Assembly (NCBI GenBank): GCA_032355985.1
Contig: JAUKVZ010000002.1
Location: 558,001 to 622,000 of the forward strand
DNA length: 64,000 nt
Direction of reading: 5' to 3'
Origin: Sarcodiotheca gaudichaudii
Lineage: Eukaryota > Rhodophyta > Florideophyceae > Gigartinales > Solieriaceae
Shown here piece after piece: positions 8,946 to 17,806 of the stretch. The notes below the pieces were generated by a model that saw nothing but the letters and a program-made list of their open reading frames with translations, ran no database searches and was not told the origin of the DNA. Position numbers and translations under genes: made by a program. How positions within the stretch are numbered: the first letter of the stretch is position 1; every line of letters starts with the position of its first letter.

Positions 8946-9833
8946 CTACTTGCCGCCGGACTGCGTAGTTGTAGTCGTCGTCCCGCCGCCTGTCGCCGTT
9001 CCCGTTGAAGGAACGATCGGCACATAGCGCCCCGTTCGAAACGCCTGCGTGTCTGACTGAGGCCAGAAGGGATAACCATTGATCTGCCGCTGGATGTAAT
9101 CCGGCGCGTTGACCAGCAGCGAGTTGTTGTAGAACCGCGCCGAAGCGCCGTCGCCGCCGTTATCCACCCATTCCTCAGGCTCGATCACAGTCACCATGAT
9201 GTTGATGATCTGCTGCGCCTGATCGGCGCGGCTGGTGCGCTCCGCATCGCTCTGATCATCCTGGAAGATGCTGCCGCCGCCGCCACCTTCGGACTGATTC
9301 AGCACGGAGTCCAGATCAAGCGTCGGCGCATTGGTGAAGTTCGGAATCGTGTACAGCAGATCGTCGATCGGATAGATCTCCAGCCGCTTGAACTGATTCA
9401 GCCGTGACTTCGGCCCGAACTCCATCGTCCCGGCGTCGGAAAGCTGCCAGGTGTTCCCGCTGAAGGAGTTCACCTCGGCGCGCTTCATCACGCGCTCCAG
9501 AAGCGCAAGCAGCGTCACATTCTCAACCTTCACCGTCACTTCAAAGTCAGGATCAAGCCCATCGGAATGACGCTCGTCAATCCACAAGGGCTCCAGCGGC
9601 GCCGTGGACACCTGCGCGATGAAGTCCACCACGTCTTCCAGACGCTGCTCGGTGAGCTCTACCGAGATCGGCTTCATCATCTTCGCCAGCGTTCGCGCCC
9701 GCGGATCGACAGGCTCGACGTATCGCGTCGTCCCGCGCGTCGTCTGCTGCGCAAGCGCAGTGGCGCTGAATAGACCCGTTCCCAGGACGAGCATCGCAAC
9801 GCCCGCCCCGCCGATGATCATGCGTGTTCTCAT
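8946..9833 (-). CDS. secreted protein with STN/secretin-N0-like domain
   Basis: A 295-residue exported protein. The ATG at 9833 has AGGAG 9 bases upstream; residues 1-28 are a signal peptide ending ALA. Residues ~53-145 look like the STN/N0 fold of secretins and TonB-dependent receptors: VELTEQRLEDVVDFIAQV, then PDFEVTVKVENVTLLALLER. A second segment (~155-250) contains YPIDDLLYTIPNF, as in planctomycete secretin-related proteins. No secretin pore domain follows, so this is not a full outer-membrane channel. A Gly/Ser/Thr-rich tail (TTTTTTQSGGK) ends it. It may act as a periplasmic partner of a type II/IV secretion system, such as the one whose ATPases lie at 59.9-64 kb, but that link is inference. 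It converges tail to tail with rimO with 30 bases between. Confidence 0.7.
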   Translation of the reverse strand: MRTRMIIGGAGVAMLVLGTGLFSATALAQQTTRGTTRYVEPVDPRARTLAKMMKPISVELTEQRLEDVVDFIAQVSTAPLEPLWIDERHSDGLDPDFEVTVKVENVTLLALLERVMKRAEVNSFSGNTWQLSDAGTMEFGPKSRLNQFKRLEIYPIDDLLYTIPNFTNAPTLDLDSVLNQSEGGGGGSIFQDDQSDAERTSRADQAQQIINIMVTVIEPEEWVDNGGDGASARFYNNSLLVNAPDYIQRQINGYPFWPQSDTQAFRTGRYVPIVPSTGTATGGGTTTTTTQSGGK

Positions 9834-9936
9834 AGCCGGATACTCCTCGCTCGCGAGGGAACGACCTGATCAATCGTATCCCGGGTCCGTCTCTCGGCGC
9901 GCACCTTGGGCGCCCTTCTCAGGGTTAGATGCGCCA

Positions 9937-9958
9937 GGGCTCGGCTGGTTCCGAGCCC
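9937..9958. terminator. hairpin, possible terminator
   Basis: A perfect 8-bp stem (9937-9944 with 9951-9958) with a 6-base loop, just past the stop of the 10017-11807 gene. No T-run follows on either strand, so intrinsic termination is doubtful. Confidence 0.35.
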
Positions 9959-10016
9959 GCTTGCCGCACACTCACAATTTCGGCCCAAACCCCCGCCGGT
10001 TCCCCTCAAACCGGCC

Positions 10017-11807
10017 TTATTCAGACGCCCGACGCCCCGCCGACATCGATTCCAGCGCCTCCGTCAGCGTCAAAAGGGCGATCGCCGAAGCCTCGATCGT
10101 CAATGTCTGATCCCACGGCGCCAGCCGGATCCCGCCCAGCGAGCGCTCCTCATCCTGAAACATATGCATCTCATCCTCCGCCACCTGAAGCTGCATCAGG
10201 AAGCGCAACGCCGCGATCAGGTGCGCCGCCTCCGGCGCACGCTCATCAGCCTCCGTCAACCGAGGCTCACCCAGCATCGTCGCGCAGAACGCCACCGGCC
10301 GGAATGTCTGCCAGCTCGGCAAAGGCGCACGCGACGCCGTAAACAGCACGCCGCCGACAAGATCAGGCTCCATGTCCGCGGCATCCGCATTCGACAGCTG
10401 ATGATCCCACACGATCTTCCGGAACCCTCGCAGCGCAACCGCCGAGGGAATCTGCGCACCATCTTCAACAAGCGCAAGCTCCGCCCAGCCGATCCACGGC
10501 ATCACGGCCGCAAGCTGATTCGGCGGCGCCTCGCGAAACACCGTCCGCACCGCCGCCTGCGCCTCATCACGCGCCGCGCCATCAACAAGCGCCCGCGCCA
10601 TCTCAGCCATCGCACACGCAACCACTGCGCGCTCCGCGCCAGAAAGCTCCGCCGAGTAGCCCGCATCCGCATCAAACGCGCCGGACACACTCCCGGCGCA
10701 TTCAACGAACGCAAACGTCTGCAGTTCATCGCTCGCCTCAGCGCCAAGCGCAATCACCGCCATCGCGCAGAATGCCGAAGCGACCGCATCCTCTGTGACC
10801 GCGACTTCGCCATCTTCCAGAACCATCAGCTCTTCGAGCACCTCGACCGCCAGCCGCACGGCTGATTCATCCGATTGCAATACGCCCCATCGCGCAAGCG
10901 CAAATGCCGCAAGACCCTGCGAACGCGCATCCGCCACCACCGGCGGCGCGTACTCATCCGACCACGGCCGGTAGTCGGACATCAGCCCCAGCGACACCTG
11001 CCCCGGAAACAGCCGTGAACGCAGATGCCTGCGAATCAAAGCGCCCGTTCTGCGCAGCGACTTTGCGCTGACCTCGCTGATCAGGCGCACGCGCCCGCCG
11101 CGAAAGAGAAACTTCGGCGAGTCGCCCTCATCAACCTGCACGACGTGATGGCATCGGAATCGATACACAACCAGATCATGCTCTTTGCGCAGCTTTGAAA
11201 GACTCTGCCGCGGATCGCCAATTCCAAGGCTCGGAAGTTCAAACTCCGTCAGCGCCCCCACGATCGCCTGCCCCGGCGACACATTCATCGAAAGCATCGT
11301 CGCCGGATACACGGCTTCAATCCGATCCCCGATGCGCACCGCCACGCCATCCAGCCCCGGACTCAGGCGCGATGAAATCGAAGTCAGACTCTCTTCCGGC
11401 AGCGGAATCAGATCCTCGATCACCTGCAGATCGATCGTGATCCGCTTCGCATATTCCAGCATCGCCTCATCGCGCAGCGCATCGCGATCAAACGGCATGC
11501 GCAGGCGCGCCTCGGCCATCGCCTCCTTCGCCGCACGCCACACCGCGTCGCCCTTCGCTGACATCGCCTGCCCGCGCCCGACCACTTGCCCGCCCAGGCG
11601 AAGCGTCACGCATGCGCCCTCAGCATTGGGCGGATCGACGGTCGCCGGCTCAGCGGGAATATCCCATTCCCGGACCCAGTCATCCACCGCGCGCCACGAC
11701 GCCATGGACTTCATGGGGCTGATCGCGCCCTGCGCATACGCCGGCGCCCCCATCAACGCGGCAATCACACACGCCGAGATCGCCCTATCGGACGCGCGCC
11801 TGCCCAT
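10017..11807 (-). CDS. secreted protein of unknown function
   Basis: 596 residues from the ATG at 11807 (a GTG immediately upstream is equally possible). I chose this start because MGRRASDRAISACVIAALMG followed by APAYAQ makes a clean signal peptide. The open frame extends 131 codons further upstream into sequence that looks non-coding and is crossed by a small plus-strand gene. Residues ~45-200 (TLRLGGQVVGRGQAMSAKGD then SPGLDGVAVRIGDRIEAVYP) recall the AMMECR1 fold, an inference only. The C-terminal ~350 residues are Ala/Glu-rich and helical, resembling an alpha/alpha toroid. No catalytic motif was identified. Confidence 0.65.
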   Translation of the reverse strand: MGRRASDRAISACVIAALMGAPAYAQGAISPMKSMASWRAVDDWVREWDIPAEPATVDPPNAEGACVTLRLGGQVVGRGQAMSAKGDAVWRAAKEAMAEARLRMPFDRDALRDEAMLEYAKRITIDLQVIEDLIPLPEESLTSISSRLSPGLDGVAVRIGDRIEAVYPATMLSMNVSPGQAIVGALTEFELPSLGIGDPRQSLSKLRKEHDLVVYRFRCHHVVQVDEGDSPKFLFRGGRVRLISEVSAKSLRRTGALIRRHLRSRLFPGQVSLGLMSDYRPWSDEYAPPVVADARSQGLAAFALARWGVLQSDESAVRLAVEVLEELMVLEDGEVAVTEDAVASAFCAMAVIALGAEASDELQTFAFVECAGSVSGAFDADAGYSAELSGAERAVVACAMAEMARALVDGAARDEAQAAVRTVFREAPPNQLAAVMPWIGWAELALVEDGAQIPSAVALRGFRKIVWDHQLSNADAADMEPDLVGGVLFTASRAPLPSWQTFRPVAFCATMLGEPRLTEADERAPEAAHLIAALRFLMQLQVAEDEMHMFQDEERSLGGIRLAPWDQTLTIEASAIALLTLTEALESMSAGRRASE

Positions 11808-11997
11808 CACCGTTGTCGCAAAACAACACCATGCGTTGATCGCGAGCGACGCGCTTCGTCCGAGAACCCGCCTGGCGCCGCGCGACTCGCACGTCCACCT
11901 CGTTTCTCGACGCCGCAATCGCATGGCGCCACTTCGCGCTGGTCTCTGGCACGCCCTGTGCAACTCTTCAAAGCAATCGAAGAGAGGACACCTGAAG

Positions 11998-12099
11998 ATG
12001 AGCAAGTCAATCAAGGCCGGAAGCATGTACATCTCCATGACCGAGAACCGTCGCAAGATCGTGCTTTTCACGATGCTGACCTTCCTCGTTCTTTGCTGA
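11998..12099 (+). CDS. 33-residue single-helix membrane microprotein
   Basis: A short gene: ATG at 11998, AGAGAGGA centred about 10 bases upstream, 33 codons, TGA at 12097. The peptide begins with a polar, basic stretch (MSKSIKAGSMYISMTENRRK) and ends with a hydrophobic run (IVLFTMLTFLVLC), so it could insert as one membrane helix. It is divergent from the secreted-protein gene at 11807 and is followed by a long perfect hairpin at 12180-12224. A ribosome site, a coherent short frame and its own terminator together argue for a real gene. Function unknown; no family recognised. Confidence 0.5.
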   Translation: MSKSIKAGSMYISMTENRRKIVLFTMLTFLVLC

Positions 12100-12179
12100 G
12101 ACCGCTTCCACTTCTCTGGCGTTGCGCCCGCCGCAGAAGCACTGGCCTCGCTCGTCAAACAGTAAGCCTCATGCCTCAC

Positions 12180-12224
12180 AATTGAAAAGCCCGGACTCAC
12201 TGCTGAGTCCGGGCTTCTTCAATT
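12180..12224. terminator. bidirectional hairpin terminator
   Basis: A perfect 13-bp stem (12187-12199 with 12204-12216) with a CTGC loop. It extends by 7 further pairs (12180-12186 with 12218-12224) across one bulged base. It lies between the microprotein (+) and rpsA (-), so it can end transcripts from both sides. Confidence 0.75.
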
Positions 12225-12253
12225 CATGGATTCACACAAGCGAAACCGGTCGC

Positions 12254-14029
12254 TTAGAGCTCGATCTTGTCCGAGCCCATCGCCCCGTGATCGCCCATGC
12301 CGCCCTTGGCCGGGCCGCCCTCCGGCGCTCCGGGCGCCTGTCCGCCCTCGGCCGCCGCGGCGCGCTCTTCTTCAACAGCGCCCCACTGCGCCCGCTTCAG
12401 CGACAGGCCGATCTTTCGCTCATCCGTGTCAACGCGAAGGATCTTCACGTCAACCTCGTCATCCGCCTTCACGACATCCTGCGGATTCTCAACCTTGTGA
12501 TCCGCAAGCTCGGAGATGTGCAGCAGACCCTCAAGATCCTGCTCCAGCTCCACGAAGACGCCGAAGTTCGTGATCTTCGTCACCTTGCCGCGAACAACCA
12601 TGCCCGGCTGATACGCGCCCGGGATCGCGTTCATCCACGGATCCTCGGTCAGCTGCTTGTGGCCAAGGCTGATGCGCTGCTTGTCTTGATCCACTTCCAG
12701 AACGACGCACTTCATCTCGTCGCCCTTCTTGAAGACCTCGTTCGGATGCGCAACCTTCTTCGTCCAGGAGATGTCGGAGACGTGCAGCAGACCGTCGATG
12801 CCCGGCTCGATCTCGATGAACGCGCCGTAGTTGACCAGGTTCCGCACAGTGCCTTCGACGATCGTGCCCGAGGGATACTTCTCGCTGACAAGCTCCCACG
12901 GATTCACCTCGGTCTGCTTCATGCCGAGGCTGATCTCCTGCTTGTTCTTGTCGATCTCGAGAATCACAACCTCGACCTGATCCTCCGGATTCACCATCTC
13001 CGAAGGATGATTGATCCGGCGCGTCCAGCTCATCTCTGAGATATGCACCAGACCCTCGATGCCGTCCTCCAGCTTCACGAAGGCGCCGTAGGACATGATG
13101 TTCACCACCGTGCCCTTCACCTTCGAGCCAACCGGATAGCGACCCTCGATCTCCTCCCAAGGCGAAGCTTCCTTCTGCTTCAAACCAAGGGCGATCTTTT
13201 CCTTCTCCTCGTCGATGTTGAGGATCACAACCTCGATCTCCTCGTCGATCTTCACGATCTCCGAAGGATGGTTGATGCGGCTCCACGACATATCCGTGAT
13301 ATGCAGCAGGCCGTCCAGACCGCCAAGATCCACAAACGCGCCGAAGTCCGCGATGTTCTTCACGGTGCCCTTCACGCGATCGCCAACCGAGATCCGCGAA
13401 AGCAGACGCTCCTTCGCCTCTGCCCGCTCCGTCTCAATCAGCTTGCGACGCGAAATCACAATGTTCCGGCGCTGCTCGTCGATCTTCAGGATCTCAGCGC
13501 GAACATCGCGACCGATGAACTCGCCAATGTCGCCCGGACGACGAATATCAACCTGCGAGGCAGGCAGGAACACCGGCACGCCGATGTCGACCAGAAGACC
13601 ACCCTTGATCTTCCGCGTCACGCGGCCTTCAACGATGTCGCCTTCCTTCGCCGTCTCAATGATGCGCTTCCAGTTGATCAGACGATCAGCCTTGCGCTTC
13701 GACACCTGAATGGTTCCGTGCTCGCCTTCAAGGCGCTCAAGCAGAACCTTCACCTTGTCTCCCGGCTTGATCTCCGCCGGATTGTCGAACTCGTTCTTGT
13801 CGACCAGACCCTCGGACTTCAGCCCGACTTCCACGACAACGTCATCGCCCGCAAAGCCGACGATGTGTCCTTCGAGAATCGAACCGACCTCGAGCTCGGC
13901 GATCGCGCCGCCAAGCAGCGACTCCATGTCGCCGCCGGCCACGTCATTGCCGTACGCAGCCGAAAGCATCGACTCCGCTTCGTTGTCGTCGATCGCCAGA
14001 GACGCGATCAGCGTTTCATCAATCATCAT
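12254..14029 (-). CDS. rpsA: 30S ribosomal protein S1
   Basis: 591 residues with six S1 (OB-fold) RNA-binding repeats, the full set of Gram-negative S1, starting near residues 48, 133, 219, 304, 391 and 476. Repeats 3-6 are the most canonical (GAFVDLGGLDGLLHITDMSW, GAFVKLEDGIEGLVHISEMS). S1 brings mRNA to the 30S subunit and is needed for initiation on leaders with weak or no Shine-Dalgarno. The protein begins M-M-I-D; AAGGA lies 12-15 bases before the ATGs. The acidic N-terminus and Gly/Ala-rich tail are outside the repeats. It is transcribed alone, ending at the hairpin at 12180-12224. Confidence 0.95.
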   Translation of the reverse strand: MMIDETLIASLAIDDNEAESMLSAAYGNDVAGGDMESLLGGAIAELEVGSILEGHIVGFAGDDVVVEVGLKSEGLVDKNEFDNPAEIKPGDKVKVLLERLEGEHGTIQVSKRKADRLINWKRIIETAKEGDIVEGRVTRKIKGGLLVDIGVPVFLPASQVDIRRPGDIGEFIGRDVRAEILKIDEQRRNIVISRRKLIETERAEAKERLLSRISVGDRVKGTVKNIADFGAFVDLGGLDGLLHITDMSWSRINHPSEIVKIDEEIEVVILNIDEEKEKIALGLKQKEASPWEEIEGRYPVGSKVKGTVVNIMSYGAFVKLEDGIEGLVHISEMSWTRRINHPSEMVNPEDQVEVVILEIDKNKQEISLGMKQTEVNPWELVSEKYPSGTIVEGTVRNLVNYGAFIEIEPGIDGLLHVSDISWTKKVAHPNEVFKKGDEMKCVVLEVDQDKQRISLGHKQLTEDPWMNAIPGAYQPGMVVRGKVTKITNFGVFVELEQDLEGLLHISELADHKVENPQDVVKADDEVDVKILRVDTDERKIGLSLKRAQWGAVEEERAAAAEGGQAPGAPEGGPAKGGMGDHGAMGSDKIEL

Positions 14030-14307
14030 CTTGTTTCAAAGTCCTTTTCCGGCCCCTGCCCGTCGCAATTGCGTGGCGTTGTGCAGATGAGCCTCCCCGG
14101 TTTACCGGCCGGGCGCCGTACCCCTCAGGGGCGGTCAAACCTCAAATCGCCATCCCCCCACCGGGAATGACTGTCGCCAGGCCGGATCCGAAACCCGGCC
14201 ACAACAGCGAGCCCGGCATCCTACCGGCCTCTCAGCCGAATTGGAAACCATCCCGGACCCGGCGCCCGGAACCAAACGAAACCCTCGCCAACCCCTCAAA
14301 CACCCAC

Positions 14308-15699
14308 CTACGGACACGCTCCCCAGAACCCCAGCAGAATCGCCAGATCCCCCGCCCCGACATCCCCACTCCCATCCAGATCCGCAATGCACGCCCCGCC
14401 GCCGGGCGGGTACGGATACGACAGCAGCCAGAACATGTGTACGCCCCCGGCGCCCGACGCCTGATCACTGTCCTGATTCTCCGCAATCGCGATCGTGTCC
14501 CCCACCAGCGCCACATCCCGCCCGAACTGGCCGAACTCAGTCGGCGCATTGGAAAAGAGCTTGTCGACCTCCATCCACGTCCCGCTGCCCGGCGCCCCGG
14601 ATCGTTCATAGAGATAGACAGCCCCGGCGTCATCCGCCCGTTCGTCATTCGTGTGCGACGCCGCCATCGCCAGCGATCCGTCAATCGCCACGAAACCGCC
14701 CAGAAAATCATTCTGCATCCCGTCGCCCGCCGTCACCCGCTGCTCGAATGACCAGTTGCCCGTCCCCCGCGCGCCCGTTCGCGTGAAGAAGTACACAGCG
14801 CCCGCGTCGCTCTCCGACGCGTCCTCCGTCGAAGCGCCGACGATGATCGTGTCGCCGTTGATCGCCACCGAGTTCCCGAAGTTTCGAATCTGCGACCCAC
14901 CCGTCGCCGTCAGACGATCCGTCTGCTGCCACATGTTGCTGATGCGCTCAAAGACATACACCGCGCCGCCGACGCCCGCTGGATCCTCGCTCGTGGCGCC
15001 GACAACCAGCGTGTCGCCCTCCAGATCAAGAGACCATCCGAAGTTTCCGTTCGCCGGCGGCACATCCGGCGTGATCCGGCCCTCAAAGGAGTAGATCACG
15101 CCCTTGGGGCTGTCGAATCGATTCCAGACATACACAGCGCCTTCCTCAATCGTGACCCCATCCTCGCTGGGCGCGCCGTAGGCGATCCTCCCTTGATCCA
15201 CTGCCACGCTACGACCACCCAGAGAGCCGGATATTGATGCGCCGCCTGTGAACTTGCGATCCTGTGTCCAGAGGTCCGTCATCGGATCGCGCGCAAAGAT
15301 ATACGCCGCCCCGGCGTCAACGCCGGCAGGATTGTCGTCCATCACCGCGCCGACGATCGCCAGATCCCCGTCGATGTCCACACTCATGCCGAACTCGTCA
15401 CCCATCGCGCCGTCGCTCGCCACAAGCCGGTGCGCGCTCACCCAGTTGATGCCGGATCGCTCCATGATGTACGCGGCGCCCTCAAAATCATCCTCCCCGG
15501 ACGCTCCCGCAATGATGCGCATGCCATCCATCCCCAGCGAACGACCAACGAGCGAGACCTCACCAGCCTCCTGCGGCACAACCTTCGGCAGCCGAACGAA
15601 CTCGTCGTAATCCGCACCTAGAGCCGCGGCGCACATCGCCGCCCCCAGCGCACACACAACGACCACACGAATCCCAACGAATCGAGCCTCAAAAGCCAT
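14308..15699 (-). CDS. secreted FG-GAP-repeat protein with dockerin-like tail
   Basis: 463 residues from the ATG at 15699, preceded by GGAG at 8 bases; an in-frame ATG 21 bases upstream lacks this. Signal peptide about residues 1-29. The body is seven or so repeats of the type FG-S-VAIDGD-IVVGA-ED...AGAVY (for example FGNSVAINGDTIIVGASTED), an integrin-like FG-GAP beta-propeller as found in bacterial surface proteins. The last 27 residues are a single Cys-bracketed dockerin-like module (DLDGSGDVGAGDLAILLGFW) ending WGACP. It probably binds something at the cell surface; no catalytic site is visible. The nearest same-strand gene, rpsA, is 278 bp downstream. Confidence 0.8.
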   Translation of the reverse strand: MAFEARFVGIRVVVVCALGAAMCAAALGADYDEFVRLPKVVPQEAGEVSLVGRSLGMDGMRIIAGASGEDDFEGAAYIMERSGINWVSAHRLVASDGAMGDEFGMSVDIDGDLAIVGAVMDDNPAGVDAGAAYIFARDPMTDLWTQDRKFTGGASISGSLGGRSVAVDQGRIAYGAPSEDGVTIEEGAVYVWNRFDSPKGVIYSFEGRITPDVPPANGNFGWSLDLEGDTLVVGATSEDPAGVGGAVYVFERISNMWQQTDRLTATGGSQIRNFGNSVAINGDTIIVGASTEDASESDAGAVYFFTRTGARGTGNWSFEQRVTAGDGMQNDFLGGFVAIDGSLAMAASHTNDERADDAGAVYLYERSGAPGSGTWMEVDKLFSNAPTEFGQFGRDVALVGDTIAIAENQDSDQASGAGGVHMFWLLSYPYPPGGGACIADLDGSGDVGAGDLAILLGFWGACP

Positions 15700-16443
15700 G
15701 CCGCGTTCTCCAGTTGTCAATTCTCAGTCCCCAACGCCGGACCCAGCATCCGCGCCCAAAGACCTCCTGCCCCACGCACAAGCATAAACCACACCCCCTC
15801 ATCCCCCCCTGCAAATTCCCGCCAATTCCCCCTCCCTCTCCCGTGCAGGCGAAGCCGAGCGGGAGAGGGCCGGGGTGAGGGCTCGATCTCCTACTCCTCC
15901 TCCAATTCTCGACACCCAGGCGCACACGCCAAGCGCAAGGCTCATTCACCAACGCTTGCGTCTTCTCAGCGCGAACATGCACTTTCCATACGCGCATCGC
16001 GCACTCACATTTCCAAAAATCCCAACCTCACGAAAAAAATTTGCGCCCTTGCGCCGCAAGCACTTACAAAAGTGAACGCGCACAAACATCGCGCTTCGCG
16101 CCTATCGAAAGCGCACGTCCGCCCATAGGTGGAGGGACACTTTTTCCCGCCGCCAACATGGACGCCAAAGCACGCGCTGATCGGCGGACGCTGAAAGCTC
16201 ACAGACGCCAGTGGCCGAAGACGCTGACGACACCAGAGCTGACGCGCCGGAGTGGAGCGCTCATGCTTGACGTCGTTCGTGGGCGGGAAGCAGGTCCCCG
16301 AAAACCCAAAGGCTCGCCGCGCGCCCGTAAGCCGCGGCAACCCCCGGCCGCACGCCGATCAGGCGCAATCCGCGCCCCCACTCCTGCATCTCGCCGGATG
16401 CAAACTGATCAGTTCGATTCACAAAGGAGAACGAAACCCCAAG
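15700..16443. other. 744-bp gene-poor gap
   Basis: No convincing gene. It contains the palindrome described at 15834-15869. A plus-strand Arg/Pro/Lys-rich frame at 16158-16478 lacks a proper ribosome site and runs over the 3' end of mutY, so I did not call it. The AT content rises around 15990-16080 with short A-runs. No tRNA or known RNA fold was recognised. Confidence 0.5.
15834..15883. repeat. REP-like palindromic element
   Basis: CCCTCTCCCG (15834-15843) pairs perfectly with CGGGAGAGGG (15860-15869) around a 16-base loop and is followed by CCGGGGTGAGGGC. This palindrome plus GGGGTGAGGG tail resembles a dispersed intergenic element seen in many unrelated bacterial genomes. Only one copy is in this window. 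Confidence 0.4.
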
Positions 16444-17496
16444 TCAATCAAACAACACCCGCCGATGCGCATTGCTGATCGCCAGCGTCTCGAGCTGCCG
16501 CCGCGTCTTCCAGACACCCGCATCAACTGAAGCGGCCTTCGCCTCGTACACGCTGAAGCGCACATCCCGATGCGTCGTCTGATGCGCAAATCGCTCGCGC
16601 AAACGCACGTCCTGCGCGCCAAACAATTCGACAAGCTCTCGCTTCGTCGCGGCCTTCCCCGCGCGTTCGATCGCCGGCGCCTGCCACATGCCCGCCCACA
16701 GTCCATCGTCACTGCGCCGCTCGACGAGCACGCGCCCGCGCCCATCGCGCAGCACAAGGGCCGCATGATGCAGCACGCTTCGCTTTCCCTTCGCCTTGGG
16801 GCGTGGGATCACATCCTGCTTCCCCTGCGCCCGCGCCACGCAGCGCCGCTTCAGCGGGCACGTCCCGCATTTGGGCGCAACCGGAGTACAGATTGTCCCG
16901 CCCAGCTCCATCATTCCTTCATTGAATGCCGCACACGCATCATCCTTCGCCGCCGCTTCAACCAGTTCCTCCGCCCGCTCCCAGCACCACGCGTCGATCC
17001 CCGCGTCCGTCGGCGACGCATCCACCCCGTGCAGGCGAAGCAGCACGCGCTGCACATTGCCATCGACGATCGGCGCCGCCTGATTGAAGACCATGCTCGC
17101 GATCGCCCCGGCCGTATAGCGCCCGACGCCCGTCAGCTTCCGAAGCCACTCGACATCCGACGGCATGCGCCCGTCATGCCGCTCGACGATCTCCTGTGCG
17201 CAACGATGCAGAAACCGCGCCCGCCGGTAGTAGCCCAGCCCGCTCCAGGCGGCCAGCACATCATGCTCATCCGCTTTCGCCAGCGCCTCGACAGTCGGAA
17301 ACCGTTTCACAAACGGCTCAAACTTTTCCAGCACGCGCGACACCTGCGTCTGCTGAAGCATGATCTCGCTCACCAGCGATCGATATGGATCCCTGGGCGA
17401 CACGCGCCATGGAAGCTCCCGCGCATTGGCTTCGAACCACGCCGCGACTGCGCGCGCGATCGCCCGATCCTTGCGAGGATCGCGCTGCGTGCTCAT
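16444..17496 (-). CDS. mutY: A/G-specific adenine DNA glycosylase MutY
   Basis: Removes adenine mispaired with 8-oxoguanine in base-excision repair. 350 residues. The helix-hairpin-helix (LTGVGRYTAGAIAS, ~121-134) is followed by the catalytic Asp (PIVDGNVQRV, D145), and the conserved Glu is in SEIMLQQTQ (E44). The [4Fe-4S] ligands C203, C210, C213 and C219 fit CX6CX2CX5C exactly. The C-terminal NUDIX-like domain that reads 8-oxoG runs from ~240 to the end. The start codon overlaps the nfu-like stop codon (ATGA), so the two are translationally coupled. A gene for an Fe-S scaffold next to an Fe-S enzyme is a sensible pairing. Confidence 0.95.
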   Translation of the reverse strand: MSTQRDPRKDRAIARAVAAWFEANARELPWRVSPRDPYRSLVSEIMLQQTQVSRVLEKFEPFVKRFPTVEALAKADEHDVLAAWSGLGYYRRARFLHRCAQEIVERHDGRMPSDVEWLRKLTGVGRYTAGAIASMVFNQAAPIVDGNVQRVLLRLHGVDASPTDAGIDAWCWERAEELVEAAAKDDACAAFNEGMMELGGTICTPVAPKCGTCPLKRRCVARAQGKQDVIPRPKAKGKRSVLHHAALVLRDGRGRVLVERRSDDGLWAGMWQAPAIERAGKAATKRELVELFGAQDVRLRERFAHQTTHRDVRFSVYEAKAASVDAGVWKTRRQLETLAISNAHRRVLFD

Positions 17497-17768
17497 GCGA
17501 TCGCCTCGGCGCCCGCCAGCACTCGCCGCACTTCCTTCTTCACATCCTTCCAGTCGGACTCGGGCGTCTTGCCGACGGTCATCCAGTCCGTATTCATCAG
17601 GATGTTGTTCACGCCCTCAATCGCAAACAGCTCCGAAGCCAGCGCATCCTCCTGCGCTGCCGCCTCGTTCAAAAACGATCGCGGCCGATCACTGATCCGC
17701 CCATCCAGCATGCACTTGAGCGCATTGGGGTTCGGCGTCGTCTCGAACTTCAGCACTTTCAAAGCCAT
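17493..17768 (-). CDS. Nfu/NifU N-terminal domain protein (Fe-S scaffold-like)
   Basis: 91 residues matching the Nfu N-terminal domain: FETTPNPNALKCML near the start and a central AIEGVNNILMNTDWMTVGK typical of the family. The CxxC-bearing NifU C-terminal domain is absent, so it is a stand-alone N-domain. AGGA lies about 8 bases before the ATG at 17768. It overlaps mutY by 4 bases and probably shares its transcript. By family it takes part in Fe-S cluster delivery; the actual client is not known. Confidence 0.85.
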   Translation of the reverse strand: MALKVLKFETTPNPNALKCMLDGRISDRPRSFLNEAAAQEDALASELFAIEGVNNILMNTDWMTVGKTPESDWKDVKKEVRRVLAGAEAIA

Positions 17769-17806
17769 CCGCCCATCCTATGCAAACGCGCGCGCCTCGC
17801 ACCCCA

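Noticed and set aside
9161-9169. TTATCCAC resembling a DnaA box
   Set aside because: A single near-match inside a coding gene 10 kb from the skew flip; no cluster.
11808-12200. Upstream extension of the secreted protein at 10017-11807
   Set aside because: A signal peptide starts at 11807, and the extension would cross the microprotein gene and its terminator.
16158-16478. 106-residue basic frame in the gap before mutY
   Set aside because: No ribosome site at a suitable distance, biased Arg/Pro composition and overlap with the mutY end.
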